DNA of 64,000 bases from CAYWKS01 sp964458935 (GTDB lineage Bacteria; Planctomycetota; Phycisphaerae; Phycisphaerales; Zrk34), in NCBI GenBank assembly GCA_964458935.1, contig CAYWKS010000010.1, positions 52,708 to 116,707 on the forward strand. Direction: 5' to 3'. Of this stretch, positions 25,548 through 34,381 are shown piece by piece. Below the pieces are notes generated by a model. The model did not search any database and was not told where the DNA came from. It worked only from the letters and a program-made list of their open reading frames with translations. The position numbers and the translations under genes were made by a program. How positions within the stretch are numbered: the stretch's first letter is position 1; every line of letters begins with the position of its first letter.

Positions 25548-26066
25548 TCAGAACGACGGGTCTTCCAGGCTCTTCGCCAGGTCCTTGTCGTACTCGTAGA
25601 GGTAGCCGACGAACTCGCGGCGATGCTGCTGCTCATCGGCCATGAGCGCGATCGCCATGTCCTGCGTGGCGTAATCGGCGCCCTCGGTCAACTCGATGAT
25701 CTTGCGGTACTGCTGGATCGCGCCGTCCTCGGCTTCGATGACGCCCTTGATGATCGACACCACGTCGGTCGAGTCCTCGGGCGGCTGCAGGGAATCCTGG
25801 CCGGCCCGGAATTCCTTGCTGCCCGGCACGGTCCCGCCGAGCGTGTTGATCCGCTGGGCGAGCTGCTGGGCGTGGCCGAGCTCTTCCTGGATGTCCTTCT
25901 CCAGCGACTCCTTGATCTCCTTGGCGCGGATGCCGTCGGGGTTCACGGAGTTCGCGATGTAGTTCTGAACGGTCTCCAGCTCCATCCAGTAGCTGACGGT
26001 CAGCTCTTCGATGATCTGGTTGACCTTCTCCGGTTGAGCGACGGTATGGCTGGACATGGTTGACAT
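25548..26066 (-). CDS. Ferritin-like diiron protein
   Basis: 172 residues, four-helix ferritin-like fold. Two EXXH motifs (EELGH and DEQQH) together with upstream glutamates (MELE, EAED) supply the diiron site. It could store iron or oxidise Fe(II); it resembles bacterioferritin-like and rubrerythrin-like proteins but lacks a rubredoxin tail. AAAGGA lies upstream of ATG 26066. Transcribed alone and closed by a strong terminator, suggesting high expression. Confidence 0.85.
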   Translation of the reverse strand: MSTMSSHTVAQPEKVNQIIEELTVSYWMELETVQNYIANSVNPDGIRAKEIKESLEKDIQEELGHAQQLAQRINTLGGTVPGSKEFRAGQDSLQPPEDSTDVVSIIKGVIEAEDGAIQQYRKIIELTEGADYATQDMAIALMADEQQHRREFVGYLYEYDKDLAKSLEDPSF

Positions 26067-26142
26067 CGTGATGGGTTCCTTTCTGCTGTAGCTAGCGGCC
26101 TGCTTTCTGCCAGCACTATAGGGCAGCCATCGCGACGATCAA

Positions 26143-26910
26143 TTAACGTCGCGAACCCAGGACCAGCATGAGCAGATACAGCATGTTGAGGATGGCGGTG
26201 ACCAGGGCGGCGACGTAGGTCAGGGCGGCGGCGTTGAGCACCTTGCCGACCGTGCCATCCTCGGTCTGCGTGACCATGCCCAGGTCGAGCAGGCGCTGGC
26301 GGGCCCGCTTGGAGGCGTCGAACTCGACCGGCAGGTTGACCAACTGGAACAGCACGGTCGAGCCGAACAGCAGCAGCCCGGTCACCGCCAGCCCGAACCC
26401 GAAGTTGAATCCGCTGTCGCCGCCGGCGGCGTTGGGGTCGGCCGGCCCGGCGAGCATGTAGTTCAGGAACAGCCCGCCGATGACCAGCCACATGCCCAGG
26501 TTGGTGCCGATCGACGCCATGGGCACGATGGCGTTCCGCAGGACCAGCGGGGTGTACTGCTTGGCATGCTGCAGGGCGTGGCCGGCTTCGTGCGCGGCGA
26601 TGCCCAGCGAGGCCAGCGACGAGCCGCTGTACACCTCGGGGCTCAGCCGCAGCACCTTCTTGCGGGGGTCGTAGTGGTCGCTGAGCCAGCCGCGCGTCTG
26701 CTCGATGGTCACATCATCGATGCCATCGGCCTGCATGATCTCCTTAGCGGCCTGGGCCCCGTTGAGCCCGCTGGCCGAGCGGACCTTCGACGCCTTGGCG
26801 TAGGCGCTCTTGACCTTCGACTGGGCCCACATGCCCAGCACGAGGCCCGGCAGGAAGACCATGATCAGGTACATCGGGTCGAACATCATGAAGAAACCGA
26901 GCGTGGTCAT
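26143..26910 (-). CDS. Zinc metallopeptidase, YugP family
   Basis: 255-residue membrane metallopeptidase of the YugP/DUF family. HEAGHAL supplies two zinc ligands and the catalytic glutamate; a membrane anchor at residues 5-30 and further hydrophobic stretches in the C-terminal half fit the family. Probable role in membrane-protein turnover; substrate unknown. The frame opens ten codons earlier, but ATG 26908-26910 has AAGGAG eight bases upstream. Lies head to head with the TIGR02757 gene. Confidence 0.88.
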   Translation of the reverse strand: MTTLGFFMMFDPMYLIMVFLPGLVLGMWAQSKVKSAYAKASKVRSASGLNGAQAAKEIMQADGIDDVTIEQTRGWLSDHYDPRKKVLRLSPEVYSGSSLASLGIAAHEAGHALQHAKQYTPLVLRNAIVPMASIGTNLGMWLVIGGLFLNYMLAGPADPNAAGGDSGFNFGFGLAVTGLLLFGSTVLFQLVNLPVEFDASKRARQRLLDLGMVTQTEDGTVGKVLNAAALTYVAALVTAILNMLYLLMLVLGSRR

Positions 26911-26991
26911 CGCAGCATCTCCTTGCGTGAGGGAGGTCATCTATTGTATCCCCCGAAACCGGCGTATCCATGCCCGCCAGCGCGGCCTGCG

Positions 26992-26997
26992 TACAAT
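26992..26997 (+). promoter_or_regulatory. -10 hexamer of a probable leaderless promoter
   Basis: TACAAT sits exactly six bases before ATG 27004, with no ribosome site between, so transcription would start on or next to the A of the start codon. Same geometry as ahbD and purD. Confidence 0.5.
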
Positions 26998-27003
26998 CGC
27001 ACC

Positions 27004-27828
27004 ATGCCCTCGGCCGACCCCCAACATCGCTGGCTCGAACGGCTCTACGACAGGTACCACCGTCGGTGTTACCTCGCGCTGGACCCGCTGGCGTTCCTGG
27101 ATCGCTGGCCCGAGGTGCGCGACCGCGAGGTTGGCGGGCTGCTCGCGGCGCTGCTGGCGTTTGGCAACGTCCGGTCGATCCTCGCCGGTGTGGAGGACCT
27201 GCTGGGGCGGATCGGCCCCGAGCCCCGCCGCTTCCTCGACGACAGTTCGACGCCGGCGATCCGCGGCGCCTGCCGGGGGTTCCGCTACCGCTGGGTGGAC
27301 GGGGGGCGGATGGCGGCGCTGCTCGTCGGGGTCAAGCGGGTGACCGCGGAGCACGGGTCGCTGGAAGCGGCGCTGCCGACCGATGCCGCCGCGCCCAACG
27401 CGGCGCTGGACGCGTGGGTCGAGCGGATCGTGGCCGCCGCGGACGATCCGCTGACGATGCTGCTGCCGCGGCCGGGGGCGAACAGCGCGTGCAAGCGGCT
27501 TCGGCTGTACCTGCGGTGGATGGTGCGGCGGGACGCGATCGACCCGGGCGGGTGGTCGCGGCTGAGCCCGGATCAGCTCGTCGCGCCGTTGGACACGCAC
27601 CTGTTGCGGGTCGCACGCACGCTCGGGTGGACCGCGCGGCGGCAGGCGTCGGGGCGCACGGCGATGCAGGTGACCGCGGCGTTGCGGCGGGCGTGTCCCG
27701 CGGACCCGTTGCGGTATGATTTCGCGCTGACCCGGCCCGGCATCCGCCGCGAACCGTTGCCGGTACCGCCCCGAGCGGTTAATCTGGCGAACCAGCGAAC
27801 TGAACAAGAAGGTGCATGCCTGTCATGA
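27004..27828 (+). CDS. TIGR02757 (DUF2400) family protein
   Basis: 274 residues. Matches the TIGR02757/DUF2400 family: YDRYHRRCYLALDPLAF at the start, GLLAALLAFGNVRSI, CKRLRLYLRWMVRRD and PLDTHLLRVARTLGW. These proteins have a helix-hairpin-helix DNA glycosylase-like fold but no proven activity. The RLYLRWMVRRD motif and the D of PLDTH are the most conserved positions. Starts as a probable leaderless transcript and overlaps the start of pntAA by 13 bases, which is accidental or coupling. Confidence 0.85.
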   Translation: MPSADPQHRWLERLYDRYHRRCYLALDPLAFLDRWPEVRDREVGGLLAALLAFGNVRSILAGVEDLLGRIGPEPRRFLDDSSTPAIRGACRGFRYRWVDGGRMAALLVGVKRVTAEHGSLEAALPTDAAAPNAALDAWVERIVAAADDPLTMLLPRPGANSACKRLRLYLRWMVRRDAIDPGGWSRLSPDQLVAPLDTHLLRVARTLGWTARRQASGRTAMQVTAALRRACPADPLRYDFALTRPGIRREPLPVPPRAVNLANQRTEQEGACLS

Positions 27829-29078
27829 TCGTCGCCATCCCCAAGGAAAACCATCCGGACGAGGCCCGCGTGGCGTTGACGCCCGCGGCGGTCGGCGCGT
27901 GCCAGAAGCTCGGGCTGGAGGTCCGCGTCGAGGCCGGCGCCGGCGCGCAGGCCGGTTTCAACGACACCGACTACGAGGCCAAGGGCGCCGCGATCGTGCA
28001 GGACCGCGGCGAGTTATTCCACGCCGCCGGGATCATCGCCCAGGTGCGCAGCTACCCCGCCGACCCGGAGCACGGCCGCCACGACCTCGAACACCTGCTC
28101 CGCGAGGGCCACATCGTGGTCGGCCACGCCGAGCCGCTCACCGCGCCCGAGGCGATCGAGGCGATGAACCAGCGTGGCGTGACGCTGATGGCGATGGAGC
28201 TGATCCCGCGGATCACCCGGGCCCAGGCCATGGACGCGCTCAGCTCGCAGGCCAACCTCGGAGGATACATGGCGGTGCTGCTCGCGGCGACGCACATGCC
28301 CAAGATCATGCCGATGATGATGACCGCCGCGGGCACGATCAAGCCGGCCAAGGTCTTCGTGATCGGCGCCGGGGTCGCCGGGCTGCAGGCGATCGCGACG
28401 GCCAAGCGGCTGGGCGCGGTGGTCAGCGCCACGGACGTCCGCCCGGCGACCAAGGAACAGGTCGAATCGCTCGGCGGCAAGTTCGTCATGGTCGAAGAGG
28501 CCATGGCCGAGGGCGAGGGCGGCTACGCCCGCGAGCTCACGCCCGAGCAGAAAGAAAAGCAGCAGCAGCTCGTCGCGCAGGTCGTCGCCGATTCCGACGT
28601 GGTGATCACGACCGCCGCGATCCCCGGGCGCAAGGCCCCGGTGCTGGTGTCCGAGCAGATGGTGCAGTCGATGAAGCCCCGCTCGGTCATCGTGGACCTC
28701 GCCGCGGAGCGGGGGGGCAACTGTGCCCTGACCGAGCCGGGCCAGACGGTTGAGCAGCATGGCGTGACGATCGTCGGTCGATTCAACCTGCCGGGCCTGG
28801 TGCCGCAGGACGCGAGCGTGATGTACGCCAACAACGTGGCGAAGCTGCTCGCGGAGTTCGTCGGGGAAGGCCGGGCCGAGTTCGACATGGACAACGAGGT
28901 GATCGCGGGCGTGGTGGTCTGCCACGGCAAGCGGATCATCCACCCGCGTGTGTGCGAGGCGATGGGCCTCGAACCGCCGCAGGCCGAGCCGGCGCCCGAG
29001 CCGGCGTCGGCGGATCAGCCGGCCGAGCCGGCCGCGAGCGGCGAATCGCCCGACGACACAGAAGGGAGCGGCCAGTAA
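27816..29078 (+). CDS. pntAA: Proton-translocating NAD(P) transhydrogenase subunit alpha 1
   Basis: 420 residues, soluble NAD(H)-binding subunit (domain I). N-terminal alanine dehydrogenase/PNT fold: PKENHPDEARVALTP, SYMAV-like GGYMAVLLAA, and the Rossmann motif VIGAGVAGLQAI. The last 35 residues are a flexible P/A/E/S linker. Together with pntAB and pntB it couples hydride transfer NADH to NADP+ to proton flow. ATG 27816 has AAGG just upstream; ATG 27825 is a near alternative. Overlaps the upstream gene by 13 bases and the next start by one base. Confidence 0.95.
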   Translation: MPVMIVAIPKENHPDEARVALTPAAVGACQKLGLEVRVEAGAGAQAGFNDTDYEAKGAAIVQDRGELFHAAGIIAQVRSYPADPEHGRHDLEHLLREGHIVVGHAEPLTAPEAIEAMNQRGVTLMAMELIPRITRAQAMDALSSQANLGGYMAVLLAATHMPKIMPMMMTAAGTIKPAKVFVIGAGVAGLQAIATAKRLGAVVSATDVRPATKEQVESLGGKFVMVEEAMAEGEGGYARELTPEQKEKQQQLVAQVVADSDVVITTAAIPGRKAPVLVSEQMVQSMKPRSVIVDLAAERGGNCALTEPGQTVEQHGVTIVGRFNLPGLVPQDASVMYANNVAKLLAEFVGEGRAEFDMDNEVIAGVVVCHGKRIIHPRVCEAMGLEPPQAEPAPEPASADQPAEPAASGESPDDTEGSGQ

Positions 29079-29356
29079 TGGACATCGTGCTGCTGCTGAC
29101 CATCTTCGTGCTCGCGATCTTCGTGGGCTTTGAGATCATCACCAAGGTCCCGCCGACGCTGCACACCCCGCTGATGAGCGGCGCCAACGCCATCAGCGGC
29201 ATCACCGTCGTCGGGGCGCTGCTGGCGTGCAACGCGACGACCGGCACCATGAGCACGATCATGGGCCTGATCGCGATTGTCATGGCCACCATCAACGTCG
29301 TGGGCGGCTACATGGTCACCCACCGCATGCTCAGCATGTTCAAGAAGAAGGACTAA
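29078..29356 (+). CDS. pntAB: NAD(P) transhydrogenase subunit alpha 2 (membrane)
   Basis: 92 residues, three transmembrane helices: the small membrane subunit of the three-subunit transhydrogenase. Motif FEIITKVPPTLHTPLMSG is diagnostic. AAGGGAG precedes the TAATG junction with pntAA, so stop and start overlap by one base. Forms the proton channel with the membrane part of PntB. Confidence 0.94.
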   Translation: MDIVLLLTIFVLAIFVGFEIITKVPPTLHTPLMSGANAISGITVVGALLACNATTGTMSTIMGLIAIVMATINVVGGYMVTHRMLSMFKKKD

Positions 29357-29362
29357 TCGGCG

Positions 29363-30886
29363 GTGAATATCCCTGCCTGGGCCAATATCGCGTACCTCGT
29401 CGCGTCCGTGCTGTTCATCTTCGGCATCAAGGGCATGACCCATCCGCGCACGGCGGTGCGGGGCAATCTGATGAGCGCGATGGCGATGCTCATCGCCGTG
29501 GTCGTGACGCTGATGCTGGGCGGGCTGGAGTACTGGGTGATCGTGGCGGGGCTGGTCGTGGGCGCCGGCGTGGGCGCGTTCCTCGCGGTCAAGGTCGAGA
29601 TGACGGGCATGCCGCAGTTGGTCGCGGCGTTCAACGGGTTCGGCGGCGGGGCGAGCACGTTCGTCGCCTGGGCCGAGCTCATCGCCAACCCCCGCCGCGT
29701 CAAGGCGTTTCAGACCGACCACGCCGAGGCGCTGGCGCACAGCGTCGGCCACGCCGACGAGGTCGAGCTGATCCGGTTCAAGGCTGAGCAGGCCGGCCTG
29801 GCGCTGACCTCCGGCGCGGCCGAGGGCGTGCTCGTGCCGACGCCCGAGCCGTTTGCCCTGATCGCCGCGGCGCTGGCCGGGCTGATCGGCACGGTCACGC
29901 TCACCGGGTCGTTCGTGGCGTACGGCAAGCTGGAGGGGCTGAAGAAGATCGAGGGCAACGTCGCGCTGCCGCTGCACCAGTTGCTCAACGCGGCGCTGCT
30001 GCTCGGGGCGATCGCGCTGGGCGCGTGGATCGTCATGGCCCCGGGCGCTGCGCCCTGGGCTTACCTGCTCCTGGCGCTCGTCGCGGCCGTGCTGGGCGTC
30101 ACGCTCGTGCTGCCGATCGGCGGGGCGGACATGCCCGTCGTCGTCAGCCTGCTCAACAGCTACTCCGGCCTCGCCGCCGCCATGACCGGGTTCGTGCTCA
30201 GCAACAACATGCTCATCATCGCCGGCTCGCTCGTCGGCGCCGCCGGGCTCATCCTCACCGCCATCATGTGCAAGGCGATGAACCGGTCCCTGGTCAACGT
30301 CGTCTTCGGCAAGATCGACGCGTCCACCGCCGTCAGCGCCGACGAGGTCTACGAGGGCAAGATCAAGTCCACCAGCGCCGAAGAACTGGCGATGATGCTC
30401 GACGGCGTGCAGCGCGTCGTCGTCGTGCCGGGCTACGGCATGGCGGTCGCCCAGGCCCAGCACGCCGTCCGCGACCTGTACAACCTGCTCGAAGACCAGG
30501 GCGTGACGGTCGAGTTCGCGATTCACCCCGTGGCCGGCCGCATGCCCGGGCACATGAACGTCCTGCTCGCCGAGGTCGACATCCCCTACGACAAGCTGAT
30601 CGAGTCGGACGTGATTAACGGGCAGATGGACCAGGTCGACGTGGCGATCGTGCTCGGGGCCAACGACGTGGTCAACCCCGATGCGCGGAAGCAGGACTCG
30701 CCGATCGCGGGCATGCCCATCGTCGACGTGGACAAGGCCCGCACCGTCGTCGTCGTCAAGCGATCGCTCTCGCCCGGTTTCGCCGGCATCCCCAATCCCC
30801 TGTTCGCCATGGACAACGCGCTGATGTACTTCGGCGACGGCAAGAAAGCCATGACCGACCTGATCACCGCGATCAAGGAAAACTGA
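29363..30886 (+). CDS. pntB: NAD(P) transhydrogenase subunit beta
   Basis: 507 residues. N-terminal eight-to-nine-helix membrane domain followed by the NADP(H)-binding domain III, with PGYGMAVAQAQ and ANDVVNPDARKQ, ending KKAMTDLITAIKEN. Starts at GTG 29363 only six bases after pntAB. Completes the pntAA-pntAB-pntB operon, which supplies NADPH. A decayed copy of its last ~45 bases lies 950 bases downstream. Confidence 0.95.
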   Translation: MNIPAWANIAYLVASVLFIFGIKGMTHPRTAVRGNLMSAMAMLIAVVVTLMLGGLEYWVIVAGLVVGAGVGAFLAVKVEMTGMPQLVAAFNGFGGGASTFVAWAELIANPRRVKAFQTDHAEALAHSVGHADEVELIRFKAEQAGLALTSGAAEGVLVPTPEPFALIAAALAGLIGTVTLTGSFVAYGKLEGLKKIEGNVALPLHQLLNAALLLGAIALGAWIVMAPGAAPWAYLLLALVAAVLGVTLVLPIGGADMPVVVSLLNSYSGLAAAMTGFVLSNNMLIIAGSLVGAAGLILTAIMCKAMNRSLVNVVFGKIDASTAVSADEVYEGKIKSTSAEELAMMLDGVQRVVVVPGYGMAVAQAQHAVRDLYNLLEDQGVTVEFAIHPVAGRMPGHMNVLLAEVDIPYDKLIESDVINGQMDQVDVAIVLGANDVVNPDARKQDSPIAGMPIVDVDKARTVVVVKRSLSPGFAGIPNPLFAMDNALMYFGDGKKAMTDLITAIKEN

Positions 30887-31161
30887 GCGGCGAGCCGTCG
30901 GCTCGTTGATCCGTCGGATGACCCCAAGGCCGTGCTGATCAGCGTAGCGGACCGAGATCGCGGGTCTTCCCTAACAGGCTGAGGCGTTGACAGCCCCACG
31001 CATCGCCTGTCCGCTTGGACGGCAGTAAGTAACTTTGATGCAAATCATTTCCTATTTTGCGTGCCGTCTCGGCGGGCGGTAGTCACAATCTTTGTGGGTC
31101 AAGAGCGATTGTGCAACCAGTAGTCCCAGTAGTCGTTGTTGCCCATTGCAAGGAGAAATCG

Positions 31162-31791
31162 ATGATCCACCGAGCGACCCTGGCCGCCGTCGTCGTGGCG
31201 CTGCTTGCGACGCACGCCTCGGCCAGCACCGATGAAATCAAGATCGACTTCACAGCGCCCAGCCCCTTCTCGCCCGTTGAGGCCGGCTTCGTGGGGCAGA
31301 CAACGAACTCGGCAACCTACACCACGACCCAAGGTAACGTGACGGTCGCCACGAACGGGGGTTTGTTTTTCCGCCCGTCGCCAGTCACGCCCTCCTCGCT
31401 TTACGATGACTTCACCTTCCAGAACGGCGCCACCCTGACATTGACGATCTTCGGCCCCGGTATCTTCGCGTCGACGGATTACGACATTCTGTTCTACTCC
31501 TACGACTCTGCACACGGTGCAACAGGCGGAACGGTGACGTATACGGGCGTTTCGGGCACCGTGGGTAGCACCTCCATTCTCTACTCGAATGCTTTTGTCA
31601 ACCTCAATTCCGCGACGGGCACATTCACGTCGAACGGATCTGGCGTGATTACGATCGACGTTACGGGCACCAACGAAGGTCCGCGTGTCAACGGCCTGGT
31701 GATGACGGTGGTGCCCGAGCCCGCGTCACTGGCGCTGCTGGGCCTGGGCGGGGCAGCGGTACTGCTCCGACGTCGCGTCGGGGCGCGTTGA
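31162..31791 (+). CDS. PEP-CTERM exported protein
   Basis: 209 residues. Signal peptide MIHRATLAAVVVALLATHASA, a beta-rich serine/threonine-rich body, and a C-terminal PEP-CTERM sorting tail: VPEP followed by a hydrophobic helix (ASLALLGLGGAAVLL) and arginines. The tail is cut by an exosortase, so the protein is surface- or matrix-bound; no exosortase is in the window. Body unrecognised, possibly an adhesin-like sandwich. AAGGAG lies six bases before ATG 31162. It sits between pntB and a remnant of pntB sequence. Confidence 0.88.
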   Translation: MIHRATLAAVVVALLATHASASTDEIKIDFTAPSPFSPVEAGFVGQTTNSATYTTTQGNVTVATNGGLFFRPSPVTPSSLYDDFTFQNGATLTLTIFGPGIFASTDYDILFYSYDSAHGATGGTVTYTGVSGTVGSTSILYSNAFVNLNSATGTFTSNGSGVITIDVTGTNEGPRVNGLVMTVVPEPASLALLGLGGAAVLLRRRVGAR

Positions 31792-31802
31792 CTTGCCGCG
31801 GT

Positions 31803-31850
31803 GGCGGCAGGAAGGTCATGACTGACCTGATCTCCGCGATCAGGCAAAGC
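31803..31850 (+). pseudogene. Remnant of a duplicated pntB 3' end
   Basis: About 44 bases match the pntB end (30839-30882) with roughly eight differences. In frame they encode GGRKVMTDLISAIRQS against the pntB tail KKAMTDLITAIKEN. No upstream pntB sequence remains; the PEP-CTERM gene ends 11 bases before. Probably a scar of a past duplication or recombination. Confidence 0.6.
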
Positions 31851-31857
31851 CTTGGCC

Positions 31858-32217
31858 TTATGCTCCGCTGTTTGGCGTCGCGCCGCTGTCGAGTTGGGAC
31901 TGCACCCGGTTCACTTCATCAATGATGCCCAGGAACTGCTCACCAAGTCGTGTGAAGTGGTACTCCACGCGCGGCGGGCGCTCGGGGTAGACCCGCCGGT
32001 CGAGGATGCCGAACCGGTTGAGCTTGTGCAGCCGTTCGTTGAGGACCTTGGTGGAGATGCCGGGGCAGGCGCGTTCGAGCTCGCCGGGGCGGTGCACGCC
32101 CGCGCGGACCTGGCTGAGCACCTGCATCGACCACTTGCAGCCGATGATCGACTCGACCATGGCGGCGACCGGCGGGGCGTCCTGCCCGTCGAAATTTTCT
32201 TGTTCGGCGTTTGCCAT
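31858..32217 (-). CDS. HxlR-family winged-helix transcriptional regulator
   Basis: 119 residues. HxlR/MarR-like winged helix: IIGCKWSMQVLSQV, GELERACPGISTKVLNERL and a wing DRRVYPERPPRVEYHFT. HxlR proteins often respond to redox or small electrophiles and repress a divergent gene. ATG 32215-32217 is chosen; an in-frame GTG four codons earlier is possible. A divergent CPVC thioredoxin-like gene lies 125 bases away, so a redox regulator-effector pair is likely. Confidence 0.85.
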   Translation of the reverse strand: MANAEQENFDGQDAPPVAAMVESIIGCKWSMQVLSQVRAGVHRPGELERACPGISTKVLNERLHKLNRFGILDRRVYPERPPRVEYHFTRLGEQFLGIIDEVNRVQSQLDSGATPNSGA

Positions 32218-32342
32218 AAGACTGACCACAAGGTGCCCATCGATCGGGGCGGTGCCCGGTTGTCTCGCGGTGCGACGCGGCGAATAGTAGGGCGAAACGT
32301 GACTCGCCGCAGCAACAGCTTACACCAGAAAGGAGCATCGCG

Positions 32343-32579
32343 ATGAGTACGAAGGCCGTTTTCTATCATGCCGGCTGCCCCGTCTGCGCCAGCGCCGAGC
32401 AAACGATCGCCCAGTCACTGGACCCGCAGCGTTACGACGTGGAGGTCGTGCACCTCGGGGAGGACGCCGGGCGGATCGGTGAGGCCGAGCAGGCCGGCGT
32501 CAAGAGCGTTCCCGCGCTGGTCATCGGCGGCCAGCCGTATCACATCAACTTCGGTGCGGCGTTGGCCGACTTGAAGTGA
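32343..32579 (+). CDS. Thioredoxin/glutaredoxin-like small protein (CPVC)
   Basis: 78 residues, thioredoxin-fold. Active-site motif CPVC near residues 12-15 (HAGCPVCASAE), a cis-proline strand VPALVIGG, and a helix ending in the C-terminus. It likely reduces disulfides or carries electrons; a partner reductase is not identified. AAAGGAG lies eight bases before ATG 32343. Divergent from the HxlR regulator, which probably controls it. Confidence 0.82.
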   Translation: MSTKAVFYHAGCPVCASAEQTIAQSLDPQRYDVEVVHLGEDAGRIGEAEQAGVKSVPALVIGGQPYHINFGAALADLK

Positions 32580-32751
32580 CCGCCCGACGAGCGAGGCGCC
32601 CGTTCACGCCCGGCCGCAGTGCGCCTGCGCCGGGCGTGATCATTCGGTCCCCGCAAATCATTAGTGCATCAAGCCGTCCATTCGCGAGGGCGTGCGTACG
32701 ATGTCGGCGTCCGTCAACGATGATCGGATCACCAAGCAACGGATCGACGAC

Positions 32752-33447
32752 ATGAAAGCGCACTACCTGCAACACGTCCCGTTTGAAGGCCCGGCAGGGA
32801 TCCTGCAGTGGTTTGACGTTCGCGGCCACGAGATCGCCGGCACGCGGCTTGACGAGGGCGAGGGTCTGCCATCGCACGACGGCCATGACCTGCTGATCGT
32901 GATGGGCGGGCCGATGAGCGTGCACGATGAAGATGAGCACCCCTGGCTGGCCGAGGAGAAGCGGCACATCCGCGCGGCGATCGACGCCGGCAAGAAGGTG
33001 CTCGGCATCTGTCTGGGCGCGCAGCTCATCGCCGACGCCCTCGGCGCCGAGGTGCGGCCGGCCGAGCACAAGGAGATCGGCTGGTTCGAGGTCGAGCGGA
33101 CCGACGAATCCGACCAGTGCCCGGTGTTCTACAAGCTGCCGCGGCGGTTCATGGCGTTTCACTGGCACGGCGAGCGGTTTGCGCTACCCGACGGCGCACG
33201 CCATCTCGCCACGAGCGAAGCCTGCGACGCCCAGGCCTTCAGCTACAACGATCGTGTTTTCGCCCTCCAGTTTCACGTCGAATCGACCCCCGAGAGTGTT
33301 CAGCGGCTCGTCGACCACTGCGGCGGCGAGCTCGAAGCGGGCGGTACTTACGTCCAGACCGCACAGCAGATGACCGGAGACGCGGCGCGGTTCAGCGCAT
33401 TGACTCCGCGCATCACGACCATCCTCGATTCGCTCGACATTCTGTAA
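32752..33447 (+). CDS. Class I glutamine amidotransferase-like protein
   Basis: 231 residues. The catalytic triad is visible: nucleophile in GICLGAQLIA, and the His/Glu pair in QFHVESTPE. It resembles stand-alone GMP synthase-like amidotransferases (MKAHYLQHVPFEGPAGI), which act on unknown substrates. ATG 32752 gives the family N-terminus; GTG 32692 or ATG 32701 add only residues without family match. Upstream of the DUF547 gene by 79 bases and possibly co-transcribed. Confidence 0.82.
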   Translation: MKAHYLQHVPFEGPAGILQWFDVRGHEIAGTRLDEGEGLPSHDGHDLLIVMGGPMSVHDEDEHPWLAEEKRHIRAAIDAGKKVLGICLGAQLIADALGAEVRPAEHKEIGWFEVERTDESDQCPVFYKLPRRFMAFHWHGERFALPDGARHLATSEACDAQAFSYNDRVFALQFHVESTPESVQRLVDHCGGELEAGGTYVQTAQQMTGDAARFSALTPRITTILDSLDIL

Positions 33448-33526
33448 TCCCCCCGGTGCCTGCTCGCGGGCTGTAACCGATCGCCCGACGCCGGCATCGG
33501 ACTTGCTGGACGATCGGGATATCGCT

Positions 33527-34378
33527 GTGAGCCGCACCATGAAGATCACGCTGGGTACCGGTTCCGCTCTGACGCTCGCCGCGCTCGTCGTGGTCATGGC
33601 CACATATGGCCACGATCTGCTGGTTTGGGTGTTCGGCCCCCCGTCGGTCGTCATGGCCGAGGTCCATGCGGCTGCGCCGGGCGGGCCGACGTACGATCAC
33701 GGCGGGTTGGACGAGTTGCTGGCTGCTCATGTCGACGATGCGGGTTGGGTGGACTACGCCGCGTTGCGGAAGGATCTCGCGAAGCTCGAAGCGTACACCG
33801 CGGGTCTGGCCAACGCGCCTTTCGATGGTCTGGGGCGTGATGAGAAGCTCGCGCTGCTGATCAACGCCTATAACGCGTTTACGCTCCAGCTTATCCTCGA
33901 GCATTACGACGCGGGCAAGCTCAAGAGCATCAACGACATACCGAAGGCGCGGCGTTGGGACGCGAAGCGGTGGATCATCGCCGGGAAGCGGTACTCCCTG
34001 AATCAGATCGAGCACGAGCAGGTGCGCCCGAAGTTCAAGGAGCCGCGGATCCACTGGGCGCTGGTGTGCGCGGCGTACAGTTGCCCGCCGCTCCGGGACG
34101 AGGCGTACACCGGCGCGAAGCTCGAGCGACAGCTCGCCGACCAGGAGCGGTACGTGCACAGCCACCCGCGATGGGCGCGGTGGGACGCGGCGGCGAACAC
34201 GCTGTGGCTGACGGCGCTGTACAACTGGTATGGCGGCGACTTCGAGCAGGTGTCGGGGAGCGTGCTGAAGTACGCCGCGCCGCACGTGAGCGGTGTCGAA
34301 GCCGACGACGAACCGCGACTGCGTTGGATCGACTACGACTGGCGTCTGAACGACATCTCCAACAAGCCACAGGGGTAA
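33527..34378 (+). CDS. DUF547 domain protein with N-terminal membrane anchor
   Basis: 283 residues. Transmembrane helix (about 11-27), then the DUF547 domain: VDYAALRKD, LLINAYNAFTLQ, HWALVCAAYSCPPLR and LYNWYGGDF. DUF547 proteins are found beside DUF2064/GT2 and ArsS-like genes, as here; function is not known. GTG 33527 has GGGAT seven bases before it; ATG 33539 is an alternative. Ends three bases before the next gene, so translationally coupled with the flavin/iron-sulfur fusion. Confidence 0.85.
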   Translation: MSRTMKITLGTGSALTLAALVVVMATYGHDLLVWVFGPPSVVMAEVHAAAPGGPTYDHGGLDELLAAHVDDAGWVDYAALRKDLAKLEAYTAGLANAPFDGLGRDEKLALLINAYNAFTLQLILEHYDAGKLKSINDIPKARRWDAKRWIIAGKRYSLNQIEHEQVRPKFKEPRIHWALVCAAYSCPPLRDEAYTGAKLERQLADQERYVHSHPRWARWDAAANTLWLTALYNWYGGDFEQVSGSVLKYAAPHVSGVEADDEPRLRWIDYDWRLNDISNKPQG

Positions 34379-34381
34379 GGC

